DNA from: Novosphingobium sp. ST904
Lineage (GTDB): Bacteria > Pseudomonadota > Alphaproteobacteria > Sphingomonadales > Sphingomonadaceae
Direction of reading: 5' to 3'
Assembly: GCF_001298105.1 (NCBI RefSeq)
Contig: NZ_LGJH01000150.1
Location: forward strand, 42,155-106,154
DNA: 64,000 nucleotides
The position numbers and the translations under genes are program-made. Positions 25,907 through 35,422 of this stretch are shown piece after piece. The notes beneath the pieces were generated by a model. That model was not told the DNA's origin, ran no database searches, and worked only from the letters and a program-made list of their open reading frames with translations. Every line of letters starts with the position of its first letter. The stretch's first letter is position 1.

Positions 25907-27018
25907 TCATGCTTCCACTTCTTCCAAAGTCGGATAGTCGATGTATCCGGCTGCGTCGCCGTTCTCGGTGGCATAAAACGACGCGAAGTCCGGCGGGTTG
26001 AGGGCGGCATCCTGCCTGAACCGCTTCGGCAGGTCCGGATTGGCGAGGAACGGGACGCCATAGGCGACGAGATCGGTCTCGCCGGACGCGATGGCCTTGT
26101 CTCCGAGCGCGGCATCGTAGCCGCCATTGACGATCAGGCTGCGCGAGAACGCCTTGCGAAGATAGGGCACACTGCGCTCGATTTCCGGTGGCAGGGCCGC
26201 GGGTCCCGCGACAGGTTCTGCGACATGGAGATAGACGAGACCCAGTCTGTCGAGTTCGGTGGCGAGATAGGAGAAGGTCGCCTTTGGATCGGAATCCTTC
26301 ATGCCGTGGATCGTCAGGTTCGGACCGACACGATAGCCGACCGCTCCGCGCCCAGCACCTCGACCACGGCTGCCGCCACTTCCAGCGGAAAGCGCGCGCG
26401 GTTCTCGATGCTGCCGCCGTAGCGGTCGGTGCGGATGTTCGAGCCGTCGCGCAGAAACTGGTCGAGCAGATAGCCCGAGCTTCCATGGATCTCTACGCCG
26501 TCGAACCCTGCCGCCTTCGCATTGATCGCGCCCTGCCGGAACTGCTCGACGATGCCGGGGATCTCATCAGTCTCAAGGGCTCGCGGCGTGTCGAGCGGCA
26601 CACGACCTGTAGAGACGTATACTTCGCCTTCGCCCTTCAGCGCGGACGGGGCGACCGGCAGTTCCCCGCCGTGGAATTCGGGATGCGAGACACGCCCGAC
26701 ATGCCAGAGCTGTGCGAAGATCAGGCCGCCGGCGGCATGAACCGCTTCCGTCACCTTGCGCCAGCCCTCGACCTGCTCGGGCGAATGAATACCCGGCGTG
26801 CGGATATAGCCGACGCCCTGCGGGCTGACCTGGGTGGCCTCCGATATGATCAGCCCGGCGGTGGCACGCTGCGCGTAGTAGGTCGCCGCCAGCGGATTGG
26901 CGACATTGCCCTCGACCGCGCGGCTGCGGGTCATCGGCGCCATCACGAGGCGGTTCTTCAGGTCAAGCGACCCCAGTTTGTGAGGCGAGAGCAACGAGGG
27001 ATACTGGCTTTCTGTCAT
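25907..27018 (-). pseudogene. Old Yellow Enzyme family NADPH:flavin oxidoreductase (NemA-like), frame broken near 26340
   Basis: FMN-dependent alkene reductase of the OYE family, acting on enones, N-ethylmaleimide, quinones or nitro compounds. Motifs seen include NRLVMAPMTRSRA, GLIISEATQVSPQGVGY, LWHVGRVSH, GFDGVEIHGSSGYLLDQFL and YGGSIENRARF, with C-terminal NGGYDAALG for FMN binding. Adding one base near 26340 joins the two frames to 370 residues, the normal length. The ATG at 27018 has a GGAG site. Probably functional if the break is a sequencing error. Confidence 0.85.
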
Positions 27019-27165
27019 ATGATAGGACTCCGTTGTGTTGAACATGATGATGAGTGCCGGACGAGCGCCGCCGAAGCGATGCCCGTCCGGCCAGGCGCGT
27101 CCGTCACTCCTCCTGACGGTGGACGGGGAGGCAGGGGGCGCGGCCCGTCACGCACCTGTTGGGGG

Positions 27166-28082
27166 TCAGTGGCTGGACGCCTGCGCGGCGGCGATCAGGG
27201 CGTCACGGTTCCCGACCAGAAACTCATGCAGGCTGCGTGGCTCCTTGCCGGTCAGGTGCCTTACGGTGTCGCTGACGACATCGAGGCGGCCTTGAAGCGC
27301 GTTGACGTCGAAGGATGTGACCAGTTCGGCGATCACCTCATGCAGGCCCGCCGCCTTCAGGCCCTCTTTCCGTTCCGCTGCACTGAGGGGAACGAGCCTG
27401 ATCGGCGTGTCGAAGATTTCGTTGACGATGACGACGATGTCGGCCGGCGACAGTGCCTCGGGACCGGTCACGTCGAGGCGTCGGCTTTCCGTCGTGTCTT
27501 CCAGAAGAGCGGCGGCAGCGGTCGCGGCAAGATCATCGCGCCAGACATAGGAGGTTCGGCCATCACCCGCCGCCGTCACCCATTGCCCTGATGACAACGC
27601 CTGCGGCAGCCACATGAACACGCCGTCGGTGTACCAGCAGGGGCGCAGGACGGTGAAAGGAACGCCGCTCTTCTCGATCGCCTGTTCGGTCTCGTAATGA
27701 TCCACCGCGAAAGGAACCGGCGAGCCGGGCTCGGGGTTCAGCATGGACGTGTAGACGATCCGTCCGACACCGGCCTTCACTGCGGCTTCGACGGCGGCGA
27801 GGTGCTGGCGCAGCCGCCGGGGTGGATCGTCGGGCGTGTCCGGGGCCGAAATGATCAGAACGCGGTCGATGCTGGCAAAGGCACGTTCGAGGCTCGCCGG
27901 ATCGTCGAAGTCGCCTCGCGCAGTTCAACGCCCCAGTCCCACAGATCGGCGAGCTTGCCCGGATCGCGCGTGCCGGCGACCACGCCGCTCGCCCCGCCTT
28001 GCAGCAGATGACCCACCACGAGGCGACCGAGTTGGCCGCCAGCACCCGTCACCAGTAATTTCTGCTGCTTCGATTCCGCCAT
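27166..28082 (-). pseudogene. NmrA-type NAD(P)H-binding oxidoreductase, frame broken near 27911
   Basis: Atypical short-chain dehydrogenase of the NmrA/quinone-reductase group. The N-terminal [15 protein letters not shown] dinucleotide motif is in the first frame. The rest follows in the second frame: RIVYTSMLNPEP, PFTVLRPCWYTDG and the C-terminal helical part. Inserting one base near 27911 yields 305 residues. Similar QorB-like proteins reduce quinones. Divergently transcribed from the HxlR regulator at 28159, with start codons about 75 bases apart, so direct control is likely. Confidence 0.82.
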
Positions 28083-28091
28083 GAACGCTGC

Positions 28092-28129
28092 CTCTATGGT
28101 TTTATTTGGTTTCCAAGTCTATAATAGAG
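28092..28129. promoter_or_regulatory. Divergent promoter/operator between NmrA and HxlR genes
   Basis: An AT-rich island in GC-rich DNA. CTCTAT (28092-28097) and ATAGAG (28124-28129) form an inverted repeat, and TATAAT at 28120-28125 is a consensus -10 for the plus strand. Probable HxlR binding region. Confidence 0.5.
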
Positions 28130-28158
28130 ACCTTCTCAGTAATGAAAAGGAGGCAGGT

Positions 28159-28644
28159 TTGAGGGACAAGGTAAGCAACAGGGAACCTTCGTCGCCGGCG
28201 CGGCAGAAAATCATCGAAGCGTTCCAGGCGCTTGAAGCGTGGAGCACGCATCCGCCGGAGTGTCCCGTGCGCGATGTCCTCGACCGGATCGGCGACAAAT
28301 GGAGTTCTCTTCTGATCATCGCCCTTGTCGGTGGGCCGCGTCGCTTCAACGCGCTGCGCAAAGCCGTTCCCGACATCTCGAAGCGGATGCTGACGCAGAC
28401 GTTGCGCGATCTCGAACGGGATGGGCTGATCGAACGCCAGGTGTTTCCCACGAAACCGCCGAGCGTCGAATATCGGCTGGCGCCTCTGGGCGTGTCGCTG
28501 CTCGATCCGCTGGGCATTCTGATCGCCTGGGCGGACGAGCGCCACGGGGATATCCGCATTGCGCGACAGAAGTTCGATGCCGTGGCGGTGCCTGCGGACA
28601 AGGAAGCGCCGTCCGGCTTCTCCCCGGCATGGGAGACTGTCTAG
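28159..28644 (+). CDS. HxlR family transcriptional regulator
   Basis: 161 residues from a TTG at 28159, which has a strong AAAAGGAGG site seven bases upstream and lies downstream of the predicted promoter. The ATG at 28081 would overlap the divergent start and the promoter. The HxlR core is [40 protein letters not shown] and [15 protein letters not shown], with conserved cysteine PECPV. HxlR proteins of this type often sense electrophiles or quinones via that cysteine. Likely controls the NmrA-like gene. Confidence 0.83.
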   Translation: MRDKVSNREPSSPARQKIIEAFQALEAWSTHPPECPVRDVLDRIGDKWSSLLIIALVGGPRRFNALRKAVPDISKRMLTQTLRDLERDGLIERQVFPTKPPSVEYRLAPLGVSLLDPLGILIAWADERHGDIRIARQKFDAVAVPADKEAPSGFSPAWETV

Positions 28645-28673
28645 CGAGGTCACGTCTTTGAGGACTCGCATGC

Positions 28674-29027
28674 TCAAGATGTCCGCGACGTGCGCCAGGC
28701 GATCCAGCCGACCGCCAGCGTTGCCAGAAGCACGATGATCGGGGCGATCGCGTGGGTGTATTCACCATGCAGAAGGACCGTTCCGGCCGCCGCCAGCATG
28801 ACTGCACTACCGAGGAGCGCGCCCCATAGGCGCGTCGATCCAATGGCAAGCAACGCAGCCGTCGTCAGTTCCAGAATGCCGGTGACATAGTGGAACCAGT
28901 CGGGATAGCCCCAACGCCGATAGTCTTCGGCGATCCCGGCCGACACGAAGATGTTGCCGATGCCGCCGACGACAAAGAAGGCGGCGAGCGCCCATGCCAG
29001 CAGGGACTTCCAGTTCAACTTACGCAT
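28674..29027 (-). CDS. DoxX-like membrane protein
   Basis: 117-residue protein with four hydrophobic segments (WALAAFFVVGGIGNIF; ILELTTAALLAIGS; LWGALLGSAVMLAAAGTVLL; IAPIIVLLATLAVGWIAW), the DoxX topology. Conserved YPDWFHYVTGILEL. DoxX proteins act in respiratory or thiol-redox complexes; the specific role is unknown. The ATG at 29027 overlaps the end of the TetR gene, so it is third in the FMN reductase-TetR-DoxX operon. Confidence 0.78.
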   Translation of the reverse strand: MRKLNWKSLLAWALAAFFVVGGIGNIFVSAGIAEDYRRWGYPDWFHYVTGILELTTAALLAIGSTRLWGALLGSAVMLAAAGTVLLHGEYTHAIAPIIVLLATLAVGWIAWRTSRTS

Positions 29028-29667
29028 GGATGAGGTCTTTCCGCGGAAGGATGCCGCATAAGAATGTTTCGACGCCCTCATCGACGTAACGGGACATCGT
29101 CGAGGGAGGCAGGGGTAAGGATTCGAGCCCGACAAGCGCGCGCAGTTGCGGGCCGCCGACGACGAGATCGACGAACTGCGCCGCCAGCACGTCGGATGGC
29201 AAGGTACTGGTGACGCCGGCATGGCCGCGCCACCGTTCGATCGAGGGGGCAAGCGTGCGCGCCGCGTTGTCATGACCGGCATGCCAGACCGCCTGCGCCA
29301 GTTCCGGAAACCGTTGGCCCTCGGCGATCATCAGGCGATGCAGCGCCAGTGTCCGAGGCTGAAGCACTGTTTGCAGCAACGCGCGGCCGTGGCGGATCAG
29401 GGCGGTGCGGATGTCATCGCCCCCGATTCCCAGTGCTTCGAGCGGTTCGCTGATTTCCCGGCAAAGCCGGGTCACGACCTCGATGAACAGCCCTTCCTTG
29501 CCGCCGAAGTGACTGTAGATATTGCGGCGCGATCCGCCGGCGCGCGCGATGAGTTCATCGAGGGAAACGGCTTCATAGCCGCGCTCCAGAAACAGGGCGG
29601 CGGCCGTATCGGTGAGGACTTCCAGCCGCGCCGAGCCGCGCGCCGTCAGATGATGCTCGCGCGTCAT
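29020..29667 (-). CDS. TetR family regulator
   Basis: 215 residues. The N-terminal helix-turn-helix is AAALFLERGYEAVSLDELIA with RAGGSRRNIYSHFGGKEGLF; the C-terminal domain is TetR/AcrR-like. The ATG at 29667 overlaps the FMN reductase stop (ATGA); the longer frame upstream is antisense noise. It is probably autoregulated through the palindrome at 30302-30318 at the head of its operon. Confidence 0.85.
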   Translation of the reverse strand: MTREHHLTARGSARLEVLTDTAAALFLERGYEAVSLDELIARAGGSRRNIYSHFGGKEGLFIEVVTRLCREISEPLEALGIGGDDIRTALIRHGRALLQTVLQPRTLALHRLMIAEGQRFPELAQAVWHAGHDNAARTLAPSIERWRGHAGVTSTLPSDVLAAQFVDLVVGGPQLRALVGLESLPLPPSTMSRYVDEGVETFLCGILPRKDLIHA

Positions 29668-30254
29668 GCAACCACCCGCAACTTGTTGCGGGCCGTCTTG
29701 AGCGCGCATGCCCACCAGACGAGATTGTCGAAGAGGGCCGTTCTTGCCTGGATCAGATACGCGTAGTCGTTCAGCGTCTTGTCGTTGTTGAGGACGGCGA
29801 TGAAGGGCTCCAGCCCGATATTCACCTCGTGGCGTATCGGCGCCATCTGAAGTTCGACGGTGATGCCACGAAGCTGCTCGATCGCGCGGGCCGCGCCGAC
29901 ATTGCCATAACCCGCAAAGCCGATCGGCTTGCGCTGCCACTCGAGGAAGGCGCTGTCGAACGCGTTCTTCAGGACCGCAGTGGGGCCGTGATTGTACTCC
30001 GCGACCGTCGCGATGTACCCGTCATAGGCGCCCACGCGATGGCGCCATGCGTTCGCCCTCGGGCTCGAATAGTTGCCGCCGAGCATTGCCGGAGGAATGG
30101 ATTCATCCAGAAACGGCAAGTCGGCATCCCGAAGATCAAGGACCTCCAGCTCGAAATCGGCCCGCTCAGCAGCGCCTTCCAGAAGCCATGCGGCGGCCCT
30201 TTCCGCGAAGCGGTTGGGGCGGGTCGATCCGACGATCAATCCAAGTTTGAGCAA
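29664..30254 (-). CDS. NADPH-dependent FMN reductase family protein
   Basis: Flavodoxin-like reductase. KLGLIVGSTRPNRFAERAAA binds FMN phosphate, and the conserved AEYNHGPTAVLKNAFD and KPIGFAGYGNVGAARA follow. A TTG start at 30254 with an AGGAG site gives 196 residues. The ATG at 30317 would place the operator palindrome inside the gene and is less likely. Such enzymes reduce quinones, azo dyes, or supply reduced flavin, for example to the LLM monooxygenase encoded nearby (inference). Confidence 0.83.
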   Translation of the reverse strand: MLKLGLIVGSTRPNRFAERAAAWLLEGAAERADFELEVLDLRDADLPFLDESIPPAMLGGNYSSPRANAWRHRVGAYDGYIATVAEYNHGPTAVLKNAFDSAFLEWQRKPIGFAGYGNVGAARAIEQLRGITVELQMAPIRHEVNIGLEPFIAVLNNDKTLNDYAYLIQARTALFDNLVWWACALKTARNKLRVVA

Positions 30255-30301
30255 TGGGTGACTCTCCTGCCGTTTGGGCAGATCAACATCTGCAATCTTA
30301 A

Positions 30302-30318
30302 TATGGTATCGTACCATA
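30302..30318 (-). promoter_or_regulatory. Palindromic operator of the FMN reductase-TetR-DoxX operon
   Basis: Perfect inverted repeat TATGGTA-TCG-TACCATA in an AT-rich patch 48 bases upstream of the FMN reductase TTG. A probable TetR site. Confidence 0.6.
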
Positions 30319-30428
30319 CCCTTTTTGGCAAGGGATCGCCCGGATGATTGAGGGCTGCTGGAAAGGGGCGTCAGCTCGGCGGCCTTGCCCGCGCTATGTT
30401 CTCTGGGCTTGCTGTGCGCTTTCAGCCG

Positions 30429-31036
30429 TCAACGCTGCTTCTTACCTGCGCGGACCGTACGCAAAGCCTTCTCCTGGCGCGGACGGGGGTTCTTCTCGTC
30501 CGCGACGATGGCGGGAGCAGCCTCGATCAGATCGGTGAGATAGGCGACCTCGGATTCGAGCCGGTGCAGGGTGTGGCGCAGCGCCATTCCTCGACCACGC
30601 CGAGATAAGGCATCGTGTTTGCGATCATGTCCCGGCGTTCTTCCAGAAGCGCCGTCAGGCGTGACAGCCGGTCCGACAGCAGTGCCGTGAACGCATCGAG
30701 GCCCGTCGGCTTCGCCTTCGTCAAGGCGAGATCGAAGGGATCATACTTGAACCAGATCTCCGTCAAGCCCTGCTCGCGCAGTTCGGCCAGAGCCTGCCGC
30801 CCCTCGTCGGTGATCTCATAAAACTGGCGCGTCGGACGGTTGCCCTGCTTCTCCTGTCCGGCCTCGCGCAGCAGCCCTTCGGCCGCAAGCCGCTTCATCG
30901 CGCCGTAGACCGCGCCGACAGAAATGTCGGTCCAGAGCGGAACGCGCTTACTGTCAGCCTCGAGTCGCAACTTGTGTCCGTGCATGGGACCAAGCTCGTC
31001 GAAGGATGACAGGATGAAGAGGCGGATGGAGGACAT
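30429..31036 (-). pseudogene. PadR family regulator, frame broken near 30593
   Basis: PadR winged-helix repressor. It contains ILSSFDELGPMHGHKLRLEA, VGAVYGAMKRLAAEGLLREA and FYEITDEGRQALAELR, then a helical dimerisation part. The first frame goes astray after VVEEW. One added base near 30593 restores ALRHTLHRLESEVAYLTDLI and a basic end AGKKQR, stopping at 30429 (202 residues). Divergent from the quinone oxidoreductase gene at 31155, its likely target. Confidence 0.8.
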
Positions 31037-31048
31037 ATTGCAAAAATG

Positions 31049-31078
31049 CTCGCGCGAGAGTAATTATGCGTTAGCATA
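31049..31078. promoter_or_regulatory. Operator region between PadR and quinone oxidoreductase genes
   Basis: Two inverted repeats, CTCGCGCGAG (31049-31058) and TATGC-GTTA-GCATA (31065-31078), lie in the 118-base divergent spacer. The second fits a PadR dimer site. Confidence 0.45.
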
Positions 31079-31154
31079 GCATTCTGCGGCAAGGGTTCCT
31101 AGCCACTCTCCGCAGTCGCGCGTGGCCCACCATATCATTTGAAAAGGTCGATCC

Positions 31155-32077
31155 GTGAAATCAGTCCGTCTTCATGCCCATAACGAGCCCCTCACCCTCG
31201 ATGAGGTGCCCGTTCCCGAAATCGCGCCGGAACAGGTGCTCGTCCGCATTCAGGCTGCGGCGCTCAATCCGCTCGATATCCATTTTATCTCCGGCTACGC
31301 GACCCGGTTCTTCCCCATCACTCTGCCTTATACGCTTGGAAGCGACTTCGCCGGCGTGGTCGAGCGCGTCGGAGAGGCTGTGACCGGTTTCAAGCCCGGC
31401 GACGGCGTGATCGTCTGGGCCGATCCGCTGACGGGCGGCGGCCTGTCGGAATATGCCGCCGTTCCCGCCGCACTCTGCGTTCCGCTGCCTGCATCGCTCT
31501 CGGTGGCCGAGGGCGCCACCATTCCGACAGCCGGAAGCACCGCGTGGCACGCCCTGTTCAGTGTCGGGCAGCTCAAGGCCGGCGAAACCGTGCTCATTCA
31601 TGCCGCCGCCGGCGCGTCGGGATATTTGCCGTGCAGTTCGCGCACAAGGCCGGCGCGCGCGTCCTCGCCACAGCCTCCGGCGATGGCGTCGATCTGGTGC
31701 GCTCGCTCGGGGCCGATGACGTCGTGGACTACAAGAGCCAGGATTTCGCCGAGGTGTTTGCCGATGTCGATCTGGTGCTCGACCTGGTTGGCGGCGAGAC
31801 GCAGGCGCGATCCTATGCGGTCCTCAAACGAGGCGGACGGCTGGTGTCTTCGACGACACCGCCGGAAGAAGACGTTGCAAAGGCGCACGGAGTCATCGCC
31901 TCCATTATCTATGTCGGCCCCTACGCGCCGCGCCTGGGCGAAGTCGTGGATGCCGTGGTGCGTGACAGTGTGAAGGTCGTGTTCGATCGCACGGTTCCGT
32001 TCGAGGCGTTCAACGACGCGCTGGAACGCCAGAAATCCGGCAGGGCGCGCGGCAAGATCGTCGTCTCGCAAGACTGA
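31155..32077 (+). pseudogene. Zinc-independent alcohol dehydrogenase/quinone oxidoreductase (MDR), frame broken near 31614
   Basis: NADP-dependent MDR-family reductase. N-terminal GroES-like domain: PEIAPEQVLVRIQAAALNPL, LGSDFAGVVERVGEAVTGFK. The nucleotide-binding domain (GVGIFAVQFAHKAGARVLAT) is in the second frame. One base is missing in a GGC run near 31614; repair gives 307 residues. No structural-zinc cysteine loop is seen, as expected for quinone oxidoreductases. Likely detoxifies quinones or enones and is probably controlled by the divergent PadR. Confidence 0.83.
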
Positions 32078-32170
32078 GCAGGCGCCGGTGCGGCTATCGC
32101 CGCACTCCACGAAGTCTTCCATTCGCCGGTGAACGATTGCCGGCCTATCAAACCTCAAGAGGAACTTCAG

Positions 32171-33052
32171 ATGACAGATATTTCCAAAGCGGGCCGGTTC
32201 ACGCTCGGCGACAGACAGGTCAAGCGGATGGGCTATGGCACGATGCAGCTTGCCGGACCCGGCGTGTTCGGTCCCCCGAAGGATCGCGATGCAGCCGTGG
32301 CCGTCCTGCGCGCGGCCATCGCCGCCGGTGTCGATCATATCGACACGAGCGACGTCTACGGGCCGCACATCACCAATCAGATCATTCGGGAGGCGCTGCA
32401 TCCTTATCCCGACGATCTGGTCATCGTCACCAAGGTCGGCGCGAAGCGCGGCGACGACGGCTCGTGGCTTCCTGCCCAGAAGCCCGAGGAACTGACGCAG
32501 GCAGTCCATGACAATCTGCGCAATCTGGGTCTGGACGCCATAGACGTGGTCAATCTCCGTGTCATCGAGGGCAGCGGAATGGCCCCTGCCGATGGTTCGA
32601 TCGAGGAACGGTTCACGGCGTTGGCCGAACTTCAACGGCAGGGCCTGATCCGCCATCTGGGGCTCAGCAATGTCACGGCCTCGCAGGTTGCCGAGGCACA
32701 GCGCATCGCGCCAGTCGTCTGCGTGCAGAACCAGTACAATATCGTGCAGCGGTCGGACGACGCGCTGATCGACGCGCTGGCGAAATCGCAGATCGCCTAT
32801 GTACCCTTCTTCCCTCTCGGAGGGTTCTCACCGATCCAGTCGGAGACGCTTGCCGCCATCGCAACGAAGCTCGGCTCTTCCGGCCGGCAGGTGGCGCTGG
32901 CATGGCTGCTGGCGCGCGCGCCAAACATTCTGGTGATCGCCGGCACGTCGAGCGTCGATCACCTGAACGAGAACCTCGCCGCCGCGGAACTGGTTTTGCC
33001 GTCGGACGTGATAGACGAACTGAACGGCATCACCGGGAGCGCGGGTCAGTAG
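32171..33052 (+). CDS. Aldo/keto reductase (YdbC-like)
   Basis: 293-residue NADPH-dependent reductase with a TIM-barrel fold. The catalytic aspartate and tyrosine lie in HIDTSDVYG (about residue 60) and the lysine in VTKVGAKRG. The usual catalytic histidine position reads VVNLRVIEG, i.e. arginine replaces histidine, as I recall for the YdbC-like subgroup. The ATG at 32171 follows GAGGAAC. It lies 93 bases after the MDR gene, probably in the same transcript. Confidence 0.86.
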   Translation: MTDISKAGRFTLGDRQVKRMGYGTMQLAGPGVFGPPKDRDAAVAVLRAAIAAGVDHIDTSDVYGPHITNQIIREALHPYPDDLVIVTKVGAKRGDDGSWLPAQKPEELTQAVHDNLRNLGLDAIDVVNLRVIEGSGMAPADGSIEERFTALAELQRQGLIRHLGLSNVTASQVAEAQRIAPVVCVQNQYNIVQRSDDALIDALAKSQIAYVPFFPLGGFSPIQSETLAAIATKLGSSGRQVALAWLLARAPNILVIAGTSSVDHLNENLAAAELVLPSDVIDELNGITGSAGQ

Positions 33053-33106
33053 AGGCATCCACATTCGTCACGCAAGAAATCCGGAAAAGTAAAAAAGGAA
33101 CCGCCT

Positions 33107-33848
33107 GTGACAGAACGCTTCACTGGAAAGACCGCCCTCGTGACCGGTGGCGCGCCGGCATCGGCAAGGCCATCGCCGCGCGCTTCGTCGCCGAAGGGGC
33201 GAAGGCTTCATCACCGGACGCAGGGAGGCGCCGCTTCGGGCGGCGGCTTCCGAACTCGGCGACAGCGTGGTGCCGATCGTCTCCGACGCATCCAGGCTCG
33301 GCGATCTCGACACCCTTTTCGAAGCCGTTGCACGCCACGGCAAGCTCGATATCCTCGTCGCCAATGCCGGCGGCAGCGCGACAGCCGCTCTCGGCTCGAT
33401 AACGGAAGAGCAGTTCGACCGGGAGTTCGACGTCAACGTGAAGGGGTTGCTGTTCACGGTCCAGAACGCGTTGCCCCACCTTGTGGACGGCGCCTCCATT
33501 GTCCTCCTGGGATCGACCCAGGGCTCCAGCGGCGTTGCGGGGATGAGCGTCTACAGCGCGGCCAAGGCGGCCGTGCGCAGCTTCGCGCGGAGCTGGATAC
33601 TTGACCTGAAGGACCGCGCCATCCGGGTGAATGTCGTCAGTCCAGGCCCTGTCGATACGGATGCCTTCCAGGACTATGTCCGGGAGCAGGGAGAAGCGGT
33701 CCTCGCGCATCTGCATCAGGCCATTCCGCTCGGCCGCGTCGCGCAGCCGCAGGACGTCGCCGCCGCGACCCTCTATCTCGCCTCGCAGGACGCCGCCTAT
33801 ATCAACGGCATCGAACTCTTCGTCGACGGAGGCATGCGGCAGGTCTGA
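33107..33848 (+). pseudogene. Short-chain dehydrogenase/reductase, frame broken near 33152 and 33205
   Basis: Classical SDR. The TGxxxGIG cofactor motif is split by the two breaks (VTGG..AGIGKAIAARFVAEGAK). The later part is clean: LVANAGGSATAALGSI, the serine of GSTQGSSGVAGMSVYSAAKA with YSAAK as the catalytic Y-x-x-x-K, and C-terminal NGIELFVDGGMRQV. Two one-base insertions restore 247 residues. Follows the aldo/keto reductase by 54 bases. Confidence 0.83.
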
Positions 33849-33885
33849 TCCGGGCCGGCATTCGGTCTCCACCCCATGCCGGCAG

Positions 33886-34293
33886 TCAGGCGCGCAGCGC
33901 GTCAAGGAAGCCTGAATAGTCGAGATCAACCCAATGCTCGACGATCTTGCCATCCTTGATGCGGTCAATGGCCGTGCCAGTCAGAAACGCTCGATTGCTT
34001 TTTGGCTCCACGCCTGAGAACATACCTGTCTGCGTGCCGCCGAGAGTCCAGCGGGTGGCGACCTTGTCGCCTTCCGCAATCTGGTCGAGAACCGTGCAGG
34101 AGAAATCCTCAAAAGCCGCAAAGAGACCGAGATCCCATTCCAGCCAGCCCGCTCGATCGGTTGTGCCACCATAGGCGTGGTTGACCAGATCCCGCCCGAC
34201 ATACGTCTCGAACGATGCGACGAGGTCACGATCATTGTAGCTTTCGTAAAAGGCGCGGGCGACAGATTTGGCTTCGTTGGCGCTAGAACTCAT
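33886..34293 (-). CDS. SnoaL-like ester cyclase family protein (NTF2 fold)
   Basis: 135-residue protein of the SnoaL/NTF2-like fold: ARAFYESYNDRDLVASFETY, GWLEWDLGLFAAFEDFSCTV and DGKIVEHWVDLDYSGFLDAL. Members include polyketide cyclases and many with unknown substrates. Last gene of the FrnE-DoxX-LLM-SnoaL minus-strand group. Specific activity cannot be inferred. Confidence 0.78.
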   Translation of the reverse strand: MSSSANEAKSVARAFYESYNDRDLVASFETYVGRDLVNHAYGGTTDRAGWLEWDLGLFAAFEDFSCTVLDQIAEGDKVATRWTLGGTQTGMFSGVEPKSNRAFLTGTAIDRIKDGKIVEHWVDLDYSGFLDALRA

Positions 34294-34366
34294 TGAAGTC
34301 CCCGATGCAATTTGATCAGAACGCTATGGCCCTGGTTGAAAACCTTCGTGGATACGTCGGCCAGTC

Positions 34367-35404
34367 TCAGGCGCCGATGGTCGCCGTCTCGGGAATCTCC
34401 TGTCGGACCAGGGGCAGGACACGGGTTCCCAGCAACTCGATCGCCTGCATCAGATCGCGATGTGACATCGTGCCCACTGCCATCTGAACAAGCGTCCGCT
34501 GATGACCGAACAGGTTGCGCATGCGGATGATCTTCTCCGCGACCTCCTCGGGCGAGCCGACGAGATAGGCGCCATCGGGATGAATCTTCTCGTCGAAGTC
34601 GGCGCGCGTCATCGGCGGCATGCCGCGCTCGGCCCCGATCCAGTTGAACAGGGCGGCGTCGGCAGGGAAATACGTGTCCGCCGCCTGCTGGCGGGTTCGC
34701 GCGACGAAACCATGCATGGTAATTGCTGTGGGCTTCGGCTGCCCTCCATAGTGAGACAGTGCACGGCGGTAGAGATCGAACAGCGGCGCGAATTGCGAAA
34801 CTCGGCCTCCTAACATAGCGAGCGCCATCGGAACGCCTGCCTTGGCCGCTCCCACCGCCGAATCCGGACTGCCTCCGACCGCGCGCCAGATTGGCAGGGG
34901 GTTCTGCACCGGTCGAGGCACGATCAACGCATCGTGCAGCGGCGGCCGAAAGCGGCCCGACCATGTGACGGGATCGTTGCCGCGCAAGCGCAAGAGGAGA
35001 TCGAGCTTCTCCTCGAACAAGGCCTCGTATTCGGTGAGATCATGGCCGAAAAGATGGAAGGAATCGAGCAGCGCACCGCGCCCGGCCATGATCTCGGCCC
35101 GTCCCTGCGAGACGAGATCCAGCGCAGCGAACTGCTCGAATACACGGACAGGATCATCCGAGCTGAGGACCGTCACCGCGCTGGTCAACCGGATGCGATG
35201 GGTGCGCGCAGCGATAGCCGCGAGAACCACCGCAGGCGCCGGTGTTCCAAACCCGTCACGGTGATGCTCACCAAGACCGAAGACATGCAACCCGACCTCG
35301 TCGGCCAGTGCGGCTTCTTCAATGATTTCGGGAATGCGTTGCGCCGCACTCACTCCTTTGCCACCGATACCGATATCGGCAAAGGTGTAGAGACCGATTT
35401 CCAT
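34367..35404 (-). CDS. LLM class flavin-dependent oxidoreductase
   Basis: 345-residue bacterial luciferase-like monooxygenase. It has MEIGLYTFADIG, the EHHRDGFGTPAPAVVLAAIA segment, DLVSQGRAEIMAGRG, PIWRAVGGSPDSAV and a C-terminal HPDGAYLVGSPEEVAEKI. It uses reduced FMN, which the FMN reductase at 29664 could supply. Substrate unknown. It starts 18 bases after the DoxX gene and is cotranscribed with it. Confidence 0.87.
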   Translation of the reverse strand: MEIGLYTFADIGIGGKGVSAAQRIPEIIEEAALADEVGLHVFGLGEHHRDGFGTPAPAVVLAAIAARTHRIRLTSAVTVLSSDDPVRVFEQFAALDLVSQGRAEIMAGRGALLDSFHLFGHDLTEYEALFEEKLDLLLRLRGNDPVTWSGRFRPPLHDALIVPRPVQNPLPIWRAVGGSPDSAVGAAKAGVPMALAMLGGRVSQFAPLFDLYRRALSHYGGQPKPTAITMHGFVARTRQQAADTYFPADAALFNWIGAERGMPPMTRADFDEKIHPDGAYLVGSPEEVAEKIIRMRNLFGHQRTLVQMAVGTMSHRDLMQAIELLGTRVLPLVRQEIPETATIGA

Positions 35405-35422
35405 TTGCAGTGCGCCCCGTTG

